Shown here: positions 17,341 to 27,520 of the stretch, piece by piece
Position numbering within the stretch: the stretch's first letter is position 1
How the letters are laid out: each line of letters begins with the position of its first letter
From: JALYQB01 sp035640155
GTDB lineage: Bacteria; Actinomycetota; Actinomycetes; Mycobacteriales; Pseudonocardiaceae
Direction: 5' to 3'
NCBI GenBank assembly: GCA_035640155.1
Contig: DASQWR010000238.1
Span: 1 to 64,000, forward strand
DNA: 64,000 bases
Position numbers and translations under genes: made by a program
Notes under the pieces: generated by a model
Told to the model about the DNA's origin: nothing
Seen by the model: only the letters and a program-made list of their open reading frames with translations
Databases searched by the model: none

Positions 17341-18525
17341 GTGCTCAGGGTGGGGTTGACGGGCGGGATCGGATCCGGCAAGTCGACGGTAGCGGGCCGG
17401 CTCGTGGAGCAGGGCGCGGTGGTGATCGACGCCGACTGCCTTGCCCGCGAGGTGGTCGGGCCGGGCACCGAGGGGCTCGCGGCTGTCGTCGCCGACTTCG
17501 GTGCTGGCGTGCTCACCCCCGGCGGCGAGCTGGACCGGGTGCTGGTCGCCGAGCGCGTGTTCGGAGACGACGCGGCGCGGGCGCGGCTGAACGGGATCGT
17601 GCATCCGCTCGTGGCCGCCCGGTCGGCTGAGCTGATCGCCGCAGCGGCGGACGACGCGGTGATCGTGCAGGACATCCCGCTGCTCGTCGAGGGCGCGTTG
17701 GCTGCCGGCTTCCCGCTGGTCGTCGTCGTCCACGCGGACGCCGAGGTGCGGGTGCGGCGGCTCGTCGAGCAGCGCGGCATGCCGGAGCCCGACGCGCGGT
17801 CCCGGATCGCCGCGCAGGCGACCGACGAGCAACGGCGCGCCGTGGCCGATGTCTGGCTCGACAACAGCGGCGCCCGGGACGGCACCCTCGCTGCGGTCGA
17901 CCGGCTCTGGGCGGAGCGGCTGGTGCCGTTCGAGGAGAACCTGCGCACGCTCCGCCGGGCCCCGCGGCCCCGCCATGCCGAGCTCGTCCTCCCGGACGAG
18001 ACCTGGCCCGCACAGGCGGAGCGGATGGCCGCCCGGGTGGCCGCAGTGGCGGGACGCCGGGCCTGGCGAGTCGACCACATCGGCTCCACCGCGGTGCCCG
18101 GGCTCGCCGCGAAGGACGTCCTGGACCTGCAGGTCGTCGTCCACGACCTGAACACCGCGAGCCAGGTCGCCGACGGCCTGGTAGCCGCGGGCCTGGTGCG
18201 CGGCGCGGGCCGCTGGTGGGACAACGCCCTGGACGGCACTCGGCGAAACAAGGCGATCGCCCTCAATGCCGATCCCGGCCGGGCGGCGAACTGCCACATC
18301 CGACCTCTCGACTCGCCGGTGTGGCGGGAGACGCTGCTGTTCCGGGACTGGCTCCGCGCCCACCCGGACGGGCTCCGGGAGTACGCCGAGGTGAAGCAGG
18401 CGCTCGCCAGACAGCGGCTGGCCAGCATCGACGTCTACGCCGCCGCGAAGACCCCATTCATCTCCAGCGCACTCGCCCGCGCGGAGCGCTGGGCCGCGCA
18501 GGCAGGCTGGAAGGGATCCGCGTGA
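17341..18525 (+). CDS. coaE: Dephospho-CoA kinase fused to GrpB/UPF0157 domain
   Basis: A 394-residue two-domain protein. Residues 1-200 are dephospho-CoA kinase, the last step of CoA synthesis, with P-loop GLTGGIGSGKST and the conserved DADCLAREVV substrate segment. Residues 215-394 form a GrpB/UPF0157 domain of nucleotidyltransferase-like fold (RVDHIGSTAVPGLAAKDVLDLQ). The same fusion exists in M. tuberculosis CoaE (Rv1631), where the extra domain aids folding or regulation. GTG at 17341 is chosen because family homology begins there; ATG at 17332 is possible. Seventy-eight bases separate it from rpsA. Confidence 0.93.
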   Translation: MLRVGLTGGIGSGKSTVAGRLVEQGAVVIDADCLAREVVGPGTEGLAAVVADFGAGVLTPGGELDRVLVAERVFGDDAARARLNGIVHPLVAARSAELIAAAADDAVIVQDIPLLVEGALAAGFPLVVVVHADAEVRVRRLVEQRGMPEPDARSRIAAQATDEQRRAVADVWLDNSGARDGTLAAVDRLWAERLVPFEENLRTLRRAPRPRHAELVLPDETWPAQAERMAARVAAVAGRRAWRVDHIGSTAVPGLAAKDVLDLQVVVHDLNTASQVADGLVAAGLVRGAGRWWDNALDGTRRNKAIALNADPGRAANCHIRPLDSPVWRETLLFRDWLRAHPDGLREYAEVKQALARQRLASIDVYAAAKTPFISSALARAERWAAQAGWKGSA

Positions 18526-18575
18526 GCCGGCTCGCAGGCACGCCTGCCGTCAGCATGGCGCGGATTCGGGCTCAC
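18522..18575. terminator. Inverted repeat between coaE and DUF402 gene
   Basis: GTGAGCC at 18522-18528 and GGCTCAC at 18569-18575 form a 7-bp inverted repeat spanning the two convergent stop codons. An inner near-perfect GCAGGC/GCCTGC pair lies in between. It could act as a bidirectional terminator; support is weak. Confidence 0.3.
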
Positions 18576-19150
18576 GCCGTGGTGGCATTGCCCCCGCCAG
18601 GGTGGCGGGTCCAGGTGGGCCAGGCACCGGCGGTGGCGAGCCAGCGATCGAGCCGGTAGCCGTGCCGGGCCAGGCCGTCGACGGCGGCGTACGTGGTGTC
18701 CAGCGCGGACCGGGCCGTGCCGGTGTCGAGCAGGCCGGCGGTGACGGCCTCGATCAGCTCGTCGGTGTCCACCACCTGCACCCCGCGGCCGGTGTGCACC
18801 ACGAGGTCCAGGTAGTGGTCCTCGGTACGCCAGACGAGACCGGCGGCATCGATGTCGATGCGCACCACGTCGAGGTAGAAGTCCTGGTCCCGCTCACGGC
18901 CGGGGTGGAAGAACCAGTCCGTCACCCGAAGCCCGAGCCTCGGCAACAGCCATGACTCGAACGCCGCGATGCGCGGATGGTCCACGACGTCCCGGGCCAG
19001 GAAGAGACCGAAGGGCTCGACGCGGTACTCCCGCACGGCACGCACGATGCCCTTCGGGTCGGTGTTGGTCATCGCTGCAACGTCGAACAGCTCGACCTTC
19101 GGGGCGTGCACGGGAGCGGCCTCGGGGCTGCGGCGGGGAGGAGCCGTCAT
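18572..19150 (-). CDS. DUF402 family protein
   Basis: A 192-residue protein with a DUF402 domain, a small beta-barrel found in nucleoside di/triphosphate phosphatases and RNase E-associated proteins. Visible are VTDWFFHPGRERDQDFYLDV and a second acidic segment, TEDHYLDLVVHTGRG, whose conserved Asp/Glu bind metal in the family. It ends 46 bp from coaE in convergent orientation and is divergent from uvrB. Catalytic activity is inferred only from family membership. Confidence 0.82.
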   Translation of the reverse strand: MTAPPRRSPEAAPVHAPKVELFDVAAMTNTDPKGIVRAVREYRVEPFGLFLARDVVDHPRIAAFESWLLPRLGLRVTDWFFHPGRERDQDFYLDVVRIDIDAAGLVWRTEDHYLDLVVHTGRGVQVVDTDELIEAVTAGLLDTGTARSALDTTYAAVDGLARHGYRLDRWLATAGAWPTWTRHPGGGNATTA

Positions 19151-19244
19151 GCACCTCGACCCTACGCAGGCGACGGCCGAGGTGGGAGCTCGTCAGCTGG
19201 GATCGTCGCGGCGGACTGTCGGTGCGGCCCCATACCATCGGGAC

Positions 19245-21455
<2,211 letters not shown>

Positions 21456-21662
21456 CGTCGGCCCGGCCGGCCGGTCGCGCCGGCTCCGTCAGCTCGTGAT
21501 GTCCTTGGTCGCGCACCGCCGCCAGGCGAGCAGCCCGAACGCCGTTGCGATCAGGGGCACGGAAGTCACCCTAGGCGAGCGGACCCGGCTCCCGAGGGCC
21601 GCTCAGCGGACTCTCAGCTCTGGCCCCGAAGCGGAGGATCGATGAGCACCGTGCGGGACCTG
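21456..21662. other. 207-bp insert between two copies of the uvrB 3' end
   Basis: Sequence separating uvrB from a partial second copy of its tail. A minus-strand frame reads PLIATAFGLLAWRRCATKDI and stops near 21495. It resembles the C-terminal membrane helix and tail of an ABC-2 type permease, so it may be a fragment carried in with the duplication. No complete gene is present. Confidence 0.4.
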
Positions 21663-21748
21663 TCAATTCAAGCTCGCCACGGCTGCCAGACGAGATCGCC
21701 GAGCTGAAGAAGGAGCTGCGCGGGATGGACGCCGCGGGCCTGCGCTGA
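21660..21748 (+). repeat. Duplicated 3' end of uvrB
   Basis: About 80 bases nearly identical to the uvrB terminus at 21369-21440: both read GACGAGATCGCCGAGCTGAA, then GAAGGA(A/G)CTGCGCGGGATGG. This copy ends GMDAAGLR followed by TGA, the form usual for UvrB. It could therefore be the original tail displaced by an insertion, with the tail at 21369-21455 being the newcomer. Offset between copies is about 298 bp. Confidence 0.85.
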
Positions 21749-22343
21749 GGCCGGTGGCATAGCCGCCGGTCCTCCCTGTCTCCTGGGATGCGAGTACGTT
21801 TCGCAACCAGCTCAACGCTCGGTGTTGCGCGACCCGGATCGCACCCGCGGTCCCTCCGACCACTTCTGCGGTCTCCTCAGCCGAGAACCCGAGCACAACC
21901 CGTAGGATGAGGATCTCCCGTTGCTTGTCGGGCAGCCTGTCGAGCAGGCTGCGCATCCAGCCCGCCAGCTCGGTTTGTAGCGCCCGTTGCTCGGGGCCGT
22001 CAGCCTGCATCGCCTCGTCGGGGAAACCCGAAACGGGTTCCGCTCGGTTCCGCGCGGCGGCGCGGTGCGCGTCGGCCACCTTGTGTGCGGCGATACCGAA
22101 CACGAACGCCAGGAACGGATGGCCCTGGTAGCGGAAGCTGGGCAACGCCTTGAGCACGGCAAAACACACCTCCTGGGCCACGTCGTCCGCCGAGCCCAAC
22201 ATCCTCTCCTGCCCGCCGAGACGGGCGCGGCAGTATCGCACCACGAGGGGATTGATCCATCGCAGGAGCGAGTCTATGGCGTCTGGGTTACCACGGACGG
22301 CTGCGGCTACTAGGACGTCAAGCCCGTCCCCCTGGACGCTCAT
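21663..22343 (-). CDS. shbA: ShbA-like ECF RNA polymerase sigma factor
   Basis: A 226-residue ECF sigma factor closely resembling ShbA, which in Streptomyces drives transcription of the principal sigma gene hrdB. Region 2 is visible as DDVAQEVCFAVLKALPSFRY and FLAFVFGIAAHKVADAHRAA. Region 4 reads LPDKQREILILRVVLGFSAE and continues to VAQHRALSWLRN. ATG at 22343 follows GGGGA by five bases. The last ~27 residues (about SAGPRRPSRAAPSSARRSRL onward) are encoded antisense to the duplicated uvrB tail. The native C-terminus has therefore probably been replaced, though regions 2 and 4 are intact. Confidence 0.85.
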   Translation of the reverse strand: MSVQGDGLDVLVAAAVRGNPDAIDSLLRWINPLVVRYCRARLGGQERMLGSADDVAQEVCFAVLKALPSFRYQGHPFLAFVFGIAAHKVADAHRAAARNRAEPVSGFPDEAMQADGPEQRALQTELAGWMRSLLDRLPDKQREILILRVVLGFSAEETAEVVGGTAGAIRVAQHRALSWLRNVLASQETGRTGGYATGLSAGPRRPSRAAPSSARRSRLAAVASLN

Positions 22344-22729
22344 CCGGGTCCCCGCGTCGAGCAACGCGCGCCGCGGTCGGCGCACCACCGGTTCACCGCA
22401 GCTGGTATGAACCGGCTCGGCCGGGGTGTGCCCTGGGCCCCCGGCTGCCAACCCGTCGCGGATCGGCCTCCGCTGCTGATCGGATCATGACGCCCGAGGA
22501 CATCGCGTGGTGCTGCGGTGGGCGAGGCGGTGGTCATATCCCTCCCCCCAAGAGGTCCGGTGCCACTCGGCAGGTGATGAACGGGCGACATCGATCGGGC
22601 TCCGTCTGCTGATAGTGTGGCCGACGTCGATTACAGATGCAAGTGCATCTGCAAGAGGCGTCTGTGGGAGTCTGACGTGGAGGCGGCGATTCCAACGCTG
22701 TGGCGCCGGTCAGGGGCGGAGAGGCACCC
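22344..22729. promoter_or_regulatory. 386-bp divergent intergenic region
   Basis: Lies between the divergent sigma factor and DUF397 genes and must hold both promoters. It contains the perfect palindrome at 22634-22651. The remainder shows no supported gene; short frames lack start signals. Confidence 0.5.
22634..22651. promoter_or_regulatory. 18-bp perfect palindrome, candidate operator
   Basis: CAGATGCA, two-base spacer AG, TGCATCTG: eight-base arms with no mismatch. It lies 79 bp upstream of the DUF397 start and 434 bp upstream of the XRE regulator start. Its size and symmetry suit a dimeric HTH protein such as the neighbouring XRE-DUF5753 regulator. Confidence 0.55.
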
Positions 22730-22993
22730 ATGATGCAGCAGAGCGACAACGGTGAGCAGGCAGCGGAGGCGCGGGGTGTGCGCTGGCGAAAGAGCCGGCA
22801 CAGCAACCCGAGCGGCAGCTGTGTCGAGGTCGCGGACCTCGGTTCGGCCGGCGTCGGGGTGCGCCACTCCCGGTTCCCTGCCGGGCCCACCCTGGTATAT
22901 ACTTGGGCGGAGATCGCTGTGTTCGTGGCCGGAGTGAAGGACGGCGAGTTCGACGACCTGATCTGTCGTGATCATGGCGGACAGCAGAGGTGA
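22730..22993 (+). CDS. DUF397 domain protein
   Basis: An 87-residue protein with a DUF397 domain: VRWRKSRHSNPSGSCVEVAD, then VGVRHSRFPAGPTL and VFVAGVKDGEFDDL. DUF397 proteins partner XRE-DUF5753 regulators in actinomycetes and in several cases antagonise them (the WhiJ/BldB-type systems). ATG at 22730 follows GGAGAGG at six bases. It precedes the regulator gene by 91 bp; in most such pairs the regulator gene comes first. A second ATG at 22733 is possible. Confidence 0.9.
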   Translation: MMQQSDNGEQAAEARGVRWRKSRHSNPSGSCVEVADLGSAGVGVRHSRFPAGPTLVYTWAEIAVFVAGVKDGEFDDLICRDHGGQQR

Positions 22994-23084
22994 CTGATAG
23001 CGACCCACGCCGGGGTCACTGGTCGCCACAGTTCCGGCGGGTGCCACCGTTGTTCCCACGGATGTCACCCCGGGGGGAGAGGCC

Positions 23085-23987
23085 ATGACCGCAGCAGGTC
23101 AGGGCGACCCGCACCCGGTGCTGCTGGGAGCTGGCTCGGGGGGTGGACCCACGGTGCTGCGAATCGGGCTGGGCACCCATCTGCGCCGGCTGCGTGAAGC
23201 AAGCGGCATCACCCGCGAGGACGCCGGATACGCCATCCGCGCCTCGCACGCGAAGATCAGTCGCCTGGAGCTGGGCCGGGTGGGATTCAAGGAACGCGAC
23301 GTCGCCGACCTGCTTGCCCTGTACGGGGTGGGAAACGGGCCGGACCGGGATGCGTTCCTCGATCTCGCGCGCCGGGCCAACGCCCCGGGGTGGTGGCACC
23401 AGTACGGCGACGTGCTGCCGTCCTGGTTCGAGACGTGCCTCGGCCTGGAGCAGGCGGCGTCGGTGATCCGCAGCTACGAAGCCCAGTTCGTGCACGGCCT
23501 GCTGCAGACCGAGGACGGTGCCCGCACGGTGATCCGGCTCGGGCACCCGGACGCGCCGGACGAGGAGATCGAGCGCCGCGTCCAGCTACGCCTGCGCCGG
23601 CAACAGATCCTTGCCGGCCCACGCCCCCCAATGGTGTGGGCAGTGGTGGACGAGGCAGTGCTGCGCCGTCCGATCGGCGGTCGACCGGTGCTGCGGGCCC
23701 AGATCGCGCATCTGCTCGAGGTGAGCGAGCTGCCGAACGTGACGCTGCAGGTGGTGCCGGACAGCTCCGGTGGGCACGCCGCCGCCGGAGGCCCGTTCAC
23801 CATCCTGCGGTTCACCGAGACCGAACTGCCCGACATCGTCTACCTCGAGCAACTCACCAGCGCCCTGTACCTGGACAAGAGAACCGACGTCGACCACTAC
23901 CTCGCGGTCATGGAACGGCTCTGCGTCCAGGCCGCGTCCCCGGCCGCCACCTTGGACATGCTGCGCGAGCTCCTCGATGAGCTGTGA
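23085..23987 (+). CDS. XRE-family regulator with DUF5753 domain
   Basis: A 300-residue regulator. The HTH (about residues 26-80) reads LGTHLRRLREASGITREDAG and ASHAKISRLELGRVGF. The remaining ~200 residues are the DUF5753 domain (LEQAASVIRSYEAQFVHGLL, then VLRAQIAHLLEVSELPNVTL and GPFTILRF). These proteins control development or specialised metabolism in actinomycetes together with DUF397 proteins such as the one just upstream. GGGGAGAGG lies two bases before the ATG region, a good ribosome binding site. A perfect palindrome at 22634-22651 is a candidate target. Confidence 0.92.
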   Translation: MTAAGQGDPHPVLLGAGSGGGPTVLRIGLGTHLRRLREASGITREDAGYAIRASHAKISRLELGRVGFKERDVADLLALYGVGNGPDRDAFLDLARRANAPGWWHQYGDVLPSWFETCLGLEQAASVIRSYEAQFVHGLLQTEDGARTVIRLGHPDAPDEEIERRVQLRLRRQQILAGPRPPMVWAVVDEAVLRRPIGGRPVLRAQIAHLLEVSELPNVTLQVVPDSSGGHAAAGGPFTILRFTETELPDIVYLEQLTSALYLDKRTDVDHYLAVMERLCVQAASPAATLDMLRELLDEL

Positions 23988-24017
23988 CCCCGACCAGCGG
24001 CCCGCCACGTTGCGGGT

Positions 24018-24833
24018 TCAGGGTTTGCGGGCGACCCCGGCCCAGTAATAGGCCGCATGCGGGCGGGGGACCGGTTCGACCGGGGGACGCCATGCCTTGA
24101 CGGGAACCAGGCCGGGATCGATGAGCTCCCAGTCTGCGAAGAAGCGGGCCACCTCCTCGCGGACCCGGGGCACCATCGTCAGGTTCCCTTGGGCGGCGGC
24201 GGCTTCGATAGCGGCCATAGCCTCGGGATCGAAGTCCCGTCCGGGGTGGGTGATCGTGACGTAGCTGCCCGAGGGTAGCGCGTCCATCAACGCGCGGGAC
24301 TTCGCCCAGGGGTTCTCGGCGTCGCTGAGCAGCATCAGGATCGCCACCATCATCAGCCCGACCGGCTGGTCCAGGTCCAGAGTGCGGGTCAGCGCCGGGT
24401 CGGTGAGGATCCGCTCGGGATCGTTGAGGTCGGCGTGGATATAGGCAGTCTGGCCGCGGTTCCCGCTGACCAGCAACGCCCGCGCGTGCGCGAGCACGAT
24501 GGGGTCGTTGTCGACGTAGACCACCCGCGCGTCCGGGGCGAGGTCCTGGGCGACCTCATGGACATTGCCTTCGGTGGGGATCCCGGTGCCGATGTCGAGG
24601 AACTGCCGGATCCCTGCGTCGTTCACCAGGTGCCGGACCGCGCGGCCGAGGAACTTCCGGTTCTCCTGAGCCATGGCGCGGATGCTGGGGATCGTGCTGA
24701 TGAACGCCTGCCCCATCGCGCGGTCCGCGGGGAAGTTGTCCTTGCCGCCCAGCCACCAGTCATACACCCGCGCGGAGTGCGCCACGCTGGTGTCCACCCC
24801 GGGCGGGGCCGAATGATCACGGTCGTTGGCCAT
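24018..24833 (-). CDS. DUF574-type SAM-dependent methyltransferase
   Basis: A 271-residue protein of the actinobacterial Methyltransf_19 (DUF574) family. The diagnostic N-terminal segment SARVYDWWLGGKDNFPADRA is followed by motif I QFLDIGTGIPTEGNVHEVA, the acidic VVYVDNDPIVLAHARALL and DLDQPVGLMMVAILMLL. The substrate is unknown for the family. ATG at 24833 follows GAGGAG; a GTG three bases upstream is possible. It converges on the XRE regulator with a 30-bp gap. Such genes often sit beside XRE-DUF5753/DUF397 pairs. Confidence 0.92.
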   Translation of the reverse strand: MANDRDHSAPPGVDTSVAHSARVYDWWLGGKDNFPADRAMGQAFISTIPSIRAMAQENRKFLGRAVRHLVNDAGIRQFLDIGTGIPTEGNVHEVAQDLAPDARVVYVDNDPIVLAHARALLVSGNRGQTAYIHADLNDPERILTDPALTRTLDLDQPVGLMMVAILMLLSDAENPWAKSRALMDALPSGSYVTITHPGRDFDPEAMAAIEAAAAQGNLTMVPRVREEVARFFADWELIDPGLVPVKAWRPPVEPVPRPHAAYYWAGVARKP

Positions 24834-25009
24834 CACGGTCCTGTTCTCCTCAGACTCAGGTGTCGGCTCGGCCCCGTGAAACCCTAACGGATGACGTCGA
24901 CGCCGTCCCGATCGCCGACGTCAGCGGGGAGCGCACCGGCGACACTCGGGCCGATCAGCACCCCCGGGTGGTGTCGCCGCATGCATTGGGCAAGACTAGG
25001 TGGGTTCGT

Positions 25010-25125
25010 GGAGGGGAGTATTCCTTCGCGGCGGCATCGTCATCACGGATCGCGCTTCTTCATCTTGCAGTGCGGACCCGGTGCCGTCGACCGGACCACC
25101 CGGTGGGAGAGACCTCCGGTGATCG
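25010..25125 (+). ncRNA. yybP-ykoY (manganese) riboswitch
   Basis: The leader of terC contains the two conserved internal-loop strands of this class: GGGGAGTA at 25015-25022 and GAGACCTCC at 25111-25119. They are separated by helices formed by GC-rich complementary segments (for example CCGGACCACCCGG near 25092-25104). The class senses Mn2+ and commonly lies upstream of TerC/YkoY-family and Mn exporter genes. The gene starts 33 bp downstream, which suits translational or transcriptional control. Exact ends are approximate. Confidence 0.8.
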
Positions 25126-25157
25126 ACGCACGTGCCGTCTCCCGGAGAGGTCCCTGC

Positions 25158-26141
25158 ATGAATGTCCCCACCTGGGTGTGGCTCGTCACGCTGGGCGGGC
25201 TGGCCGTCCTCCTCGCGCTCGACCTGTTCATCGTCGATCGGCACCCGCACGAGGTGAAGCTCGTGGAGGCGAGCCGGTGGGTCGTCTTCTACATCGGATG
25301 CGCGGTGGTCTTCGGCATCGGTGTCTGGGTCCTCGCCGGCGGCCAGTACGGGGCCGAGTTCTTCGCCGGATGGATCACTGAGTACTCACTGTCGGTGGAC
25401 AACCTGTTCATCTTCGTCATCATCATGACCACATTCGCGGTGCCGGCGATCCACCAGCACCGCGTGCTGCTCATCGGCATCGTGCTGGCGCTGATCATGC
25501 GGGGGATCTTCATCGCCCTCGGCGCCGCGGCGATCGCGCGGTTCAGCTGGGTCTTCTACGTGTTCGGCGCATTCCTCATCTACACGGGCTGGAAGCTCGC
25601 CCGGCAGTCCGAGGACGAGGAGTTCACCGAGAACCGGCTCCTGCGCATGCTGCGCACGGTGCTCCCGGTGACCAAGCGGTACCACGGCACCAAGCTGACA
25701 GTGAAGATAGACGGCAGGCGCTGGGTGACACCGATGCTGGTCGTGATGATCGCGATCGGTTCGACCGACCTGCTCTTCGCGCTGGACTCCATCCCCGCGA
25801 TCTTCGGCCTCACCCAGGAGCCGTACCTGGTGTTCACCGCGAACGCCTTCGCCCTCATGGGCTTGCGGCAGCTGTACTTCCTGCTCGGCGGTCTGCTCAA
25901 CAAGCTGGTGTACCTGTCGATCGGTCTCGCCGTCATCCTCGGGTTCATCGGGATAAAGCTGATCCTCGAGGCGCTGCACACCAACGAGCTGCCGTTCCTC
26001 AACGGGGGGGAGCCGTTGCCGGTGCCGACGGTGGGCATCGGGCTGTCGCTCACGGTGATCGTGGGTGTCCTGACGATCACCACCGTGGCCAGCCTGGTGA
26101 AGGTCCGACGTGATCCGAGCGTTGTCAAGAAGATGAAGTGA
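25158..26141 (+). CDS. TerC-family integral membrane protein
   Basis: A 327-residue polytopic membrane protein with seven to nine hydrophobic segments. The TerC hallmarks are EYSLSVDNLFIFVIIMTTF near residue 75 and IAIGSTDLLFALDSIPAIFG near residue 200, both with intramembrane Asp/Asn that probably bind metal. TerC/Alx family members export Mn2+, sometimes to metallate secreted enzymes. ATG at 25158 follows GGAGAGG by seven bases. A yybP-ykoY riboswitch ends about 33 bp before it, so expression is likely induced by manganese. Confidence 0.93.
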   Translation: MNVPTWVWLVTLGGLAVLLALDLFIVDRHPHEVKLVEASRWVVFYIGCAVVFGIGVWVLAGGQYGAEFFAGWITEYSLSVDNLFIFVIIMTTFAVPAIHQHRVLLIGIVLALIMRGIFIALGAAAIARFSWVFYVFGAFLIYTGWKLARQSEDEEFTENRLLRMLRTVLPVTKRYHGTKLTVKIDGRRWVTPMLVVMIAIGSTDLLFALDSIPAIFGLTQEPYLVFTANAFALMGLRQLYFLLGGLLNKLVYLSIGLAVILGFIGIKLILEALHTNELPFLNGGEPLPVPTVGIGLSLTVIVGVLTITTVASLVKVRRDPSVVKKMK

Positions 26142-26223
26142 CGTGGTCCGGCGAGACCGCCGGGACGGTTGACCAGGCCGGCCTGCGGTAGTCCAAGTCA
26201 GTAGACTGAGCAATGCCGGCAGC

Positions 26224-26617
26224 ATGGGTTCCCCCACCCAGGGCCCCCAGCGGGTGCTGACAAGCCGGCAGGGGCACCCGGTCTACGACAACCAGAACCA
26301 GCGGACGATCGGCCCGCAGGGCCCGGCGACGCTGGAGAACTACCAGTTCCTGGAGAAGATCAGCCACTTCGACCGGGAACGGATCCCCGAGCGCGTGGTG
26401 CATGCCCGCGGCGCGGTGGCCTACGGGTACTTCGCGGAACGTGGGGCGACGAGCCCATCGGGCGCTACACCCGGGAAAGGTGTTCGCCGAGGCGGGCAAG
26501 TGCACCGACCTGGCTGTTCGCTTCTCCACGGTGATCGGTGGCCGGGACTCCTCCGAGGCCGCCCGCGATGGGGGCAACGCACCTGGTGAACTACACGTCA
26601 GCAACTTCTTCGCGTAG
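26224..26617 (+). pseudogene. Truncated, frameshifted catalase fragment
   Basis: N-terminal fragment of a monofunctional haem catalase. The first frame reads RQGHPVYDNQNQRTIGPQGP, then ENYQFLEKISHFDRERIPER and HARGAVAYGYF. Later parts, RYTRE and KVFAEAGKCTDLAVRFSTVI followed by GGRDSSEAARD, are in other frames, so at least two indels lie between 26435 and 26480. The conserved His of HARG is present, but everything after SEAARD (haem Tyr, NADPH region, about 370 residues) is missing. Confidence 0.85.
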
Positions 26618-26786
26618 AACGAGACGTCGAGGGGCTGACCATGACGCACTGCGTGCCCGACGAGGGCGCCTCGGTATGACGCGCAGCAGCGACAATGCGC
26701 CACCGTCGAGCATGAAGTGACCCAGTTCGACGTGCACCCCGCGTGAAGCGGTTGCGGCGTGGAGCGCAACCGGGTAGTCAGCAGGT
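26618..26786. other. Gap after catalase remnant
   Basis: 169 bases without a supported gene. It may contain the decayed downstream part of the catalase locus, but no homologous reading was recognised, and the promoter of the next gene. Confidence 0.35.
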
Positions 26787-27518
26787 ATGGACAACCGTCG
26801 ACCGGTGCCTCGCGGACCGGAGCTGCTGCAGCCGACGGTGGCGAGACCAGCACCGCCAGCGGACCTGTTCGTCTCCCTCGTCGAGCAGCTCGCCAACATC
26901 CGGCGGTGGAACAAGGAGCGGAAGTGGGGGATCAGCACTGATGATCTAGACTCGATTGACCTGATCCCACGCAGCCACACCGACCCACTCGTCGTCGACC
27001 TCATCGCCGTCTATCTGGACGAGAACGACAAGATGAACGGTGTCCGACGAACATGCCACGAACTGTGGAAGGTGGCCGCGGACCGGCAGCCCAACGCCTG
27101 GGCGTGGGACTGGTACTGGGACACGTGGCAGAGCCACCCCAAGCCGGTGCGCCTGCTCGACGGCATCGTTCATCGGTTCGGTGTCCGCCGGGTGACCGTC
27201 GACCTGGGCGCCCACTGGGAGCCGGGGAAGCACATCCGCCCGGGCAACTTCCGGGGCAGGGACTCGGCGCACGCCGAGATCCTCGCTGCAGCAGCCCACT
27301 TTCCGCGGTGGGCCCGGGCGATGGACGGGAAGAGCGTCCCCTACGTCTGGCTCTCGGGCTACCAGGTGACGATCCCGGAGTACGTGTCCCAGAGCCGTCT
27401 GCCAGGCCTGGCGTGGACCCACTTCCGCCGCACGCTCAGCCTCACCGTCAACTGGGCTGAGTACTCCCACAGTGGATGGGCAGCGCCGATGTGCGTGGGA
27501 CCGATGTACAGGGGCTGA
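26787..27518 (+). CDS. Hypothetical protein, Trp-rich, unrecognised
   Basis: A 243-residue soluble protein that I do not recognise. After a Pro-rich leader of 25 residues come a basic helix (LVEQLANIRRWNKERKWGIS), an acidic helix (DPLVVDLIAVYLDENDKMNG), an aromatic cluster (NAWAWDWYWDTWQSHPKPVR) and a C-terminal part ending GWAAPMCVGPMYRG. Fifteen or more Trp residues is unusual. There is no signal peptide or membrane segment. Third positions are strongly G/C, supporting a real gene, although no clear ribosome binding site precedes the ATG. It converges on an SDR gene. The HAEILAAAAHFPRWARAMDG region has two His and several acidic residues that could bind metal, but no known motif fits. Confidence 0.6.
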   Translation: MDNRRPVPRGPELLQPTVARPAPPADLFVSLVEQLANIRRWNKERKWGISTDDLDSIDLIPRSHTDPLVVDLIAVYLDENDKMNGVRRTCHELWKVAADRQPNAWAWDWYWDTWQSHPKPVRLLDGIVHRFGVRRVTVDLGAHWEPGKHIRPGNFRGRDSAHAEILAAAAHFPRWARAMDGKSVPYVWLSGYQVTIPEYVSQSRLPGLAWTHFRRTLSLTVNWAEYSHSGWAAPMCVGPMYRG

Positions 27519-27520
27519 GC

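Noticed and set aside
19150..19244. LexA (SOS) box upstream of uvrB
   Set aside because: No match to the actinobacterial TCGAAC-N4-GTTCGA pattern was found in the short upstream region.
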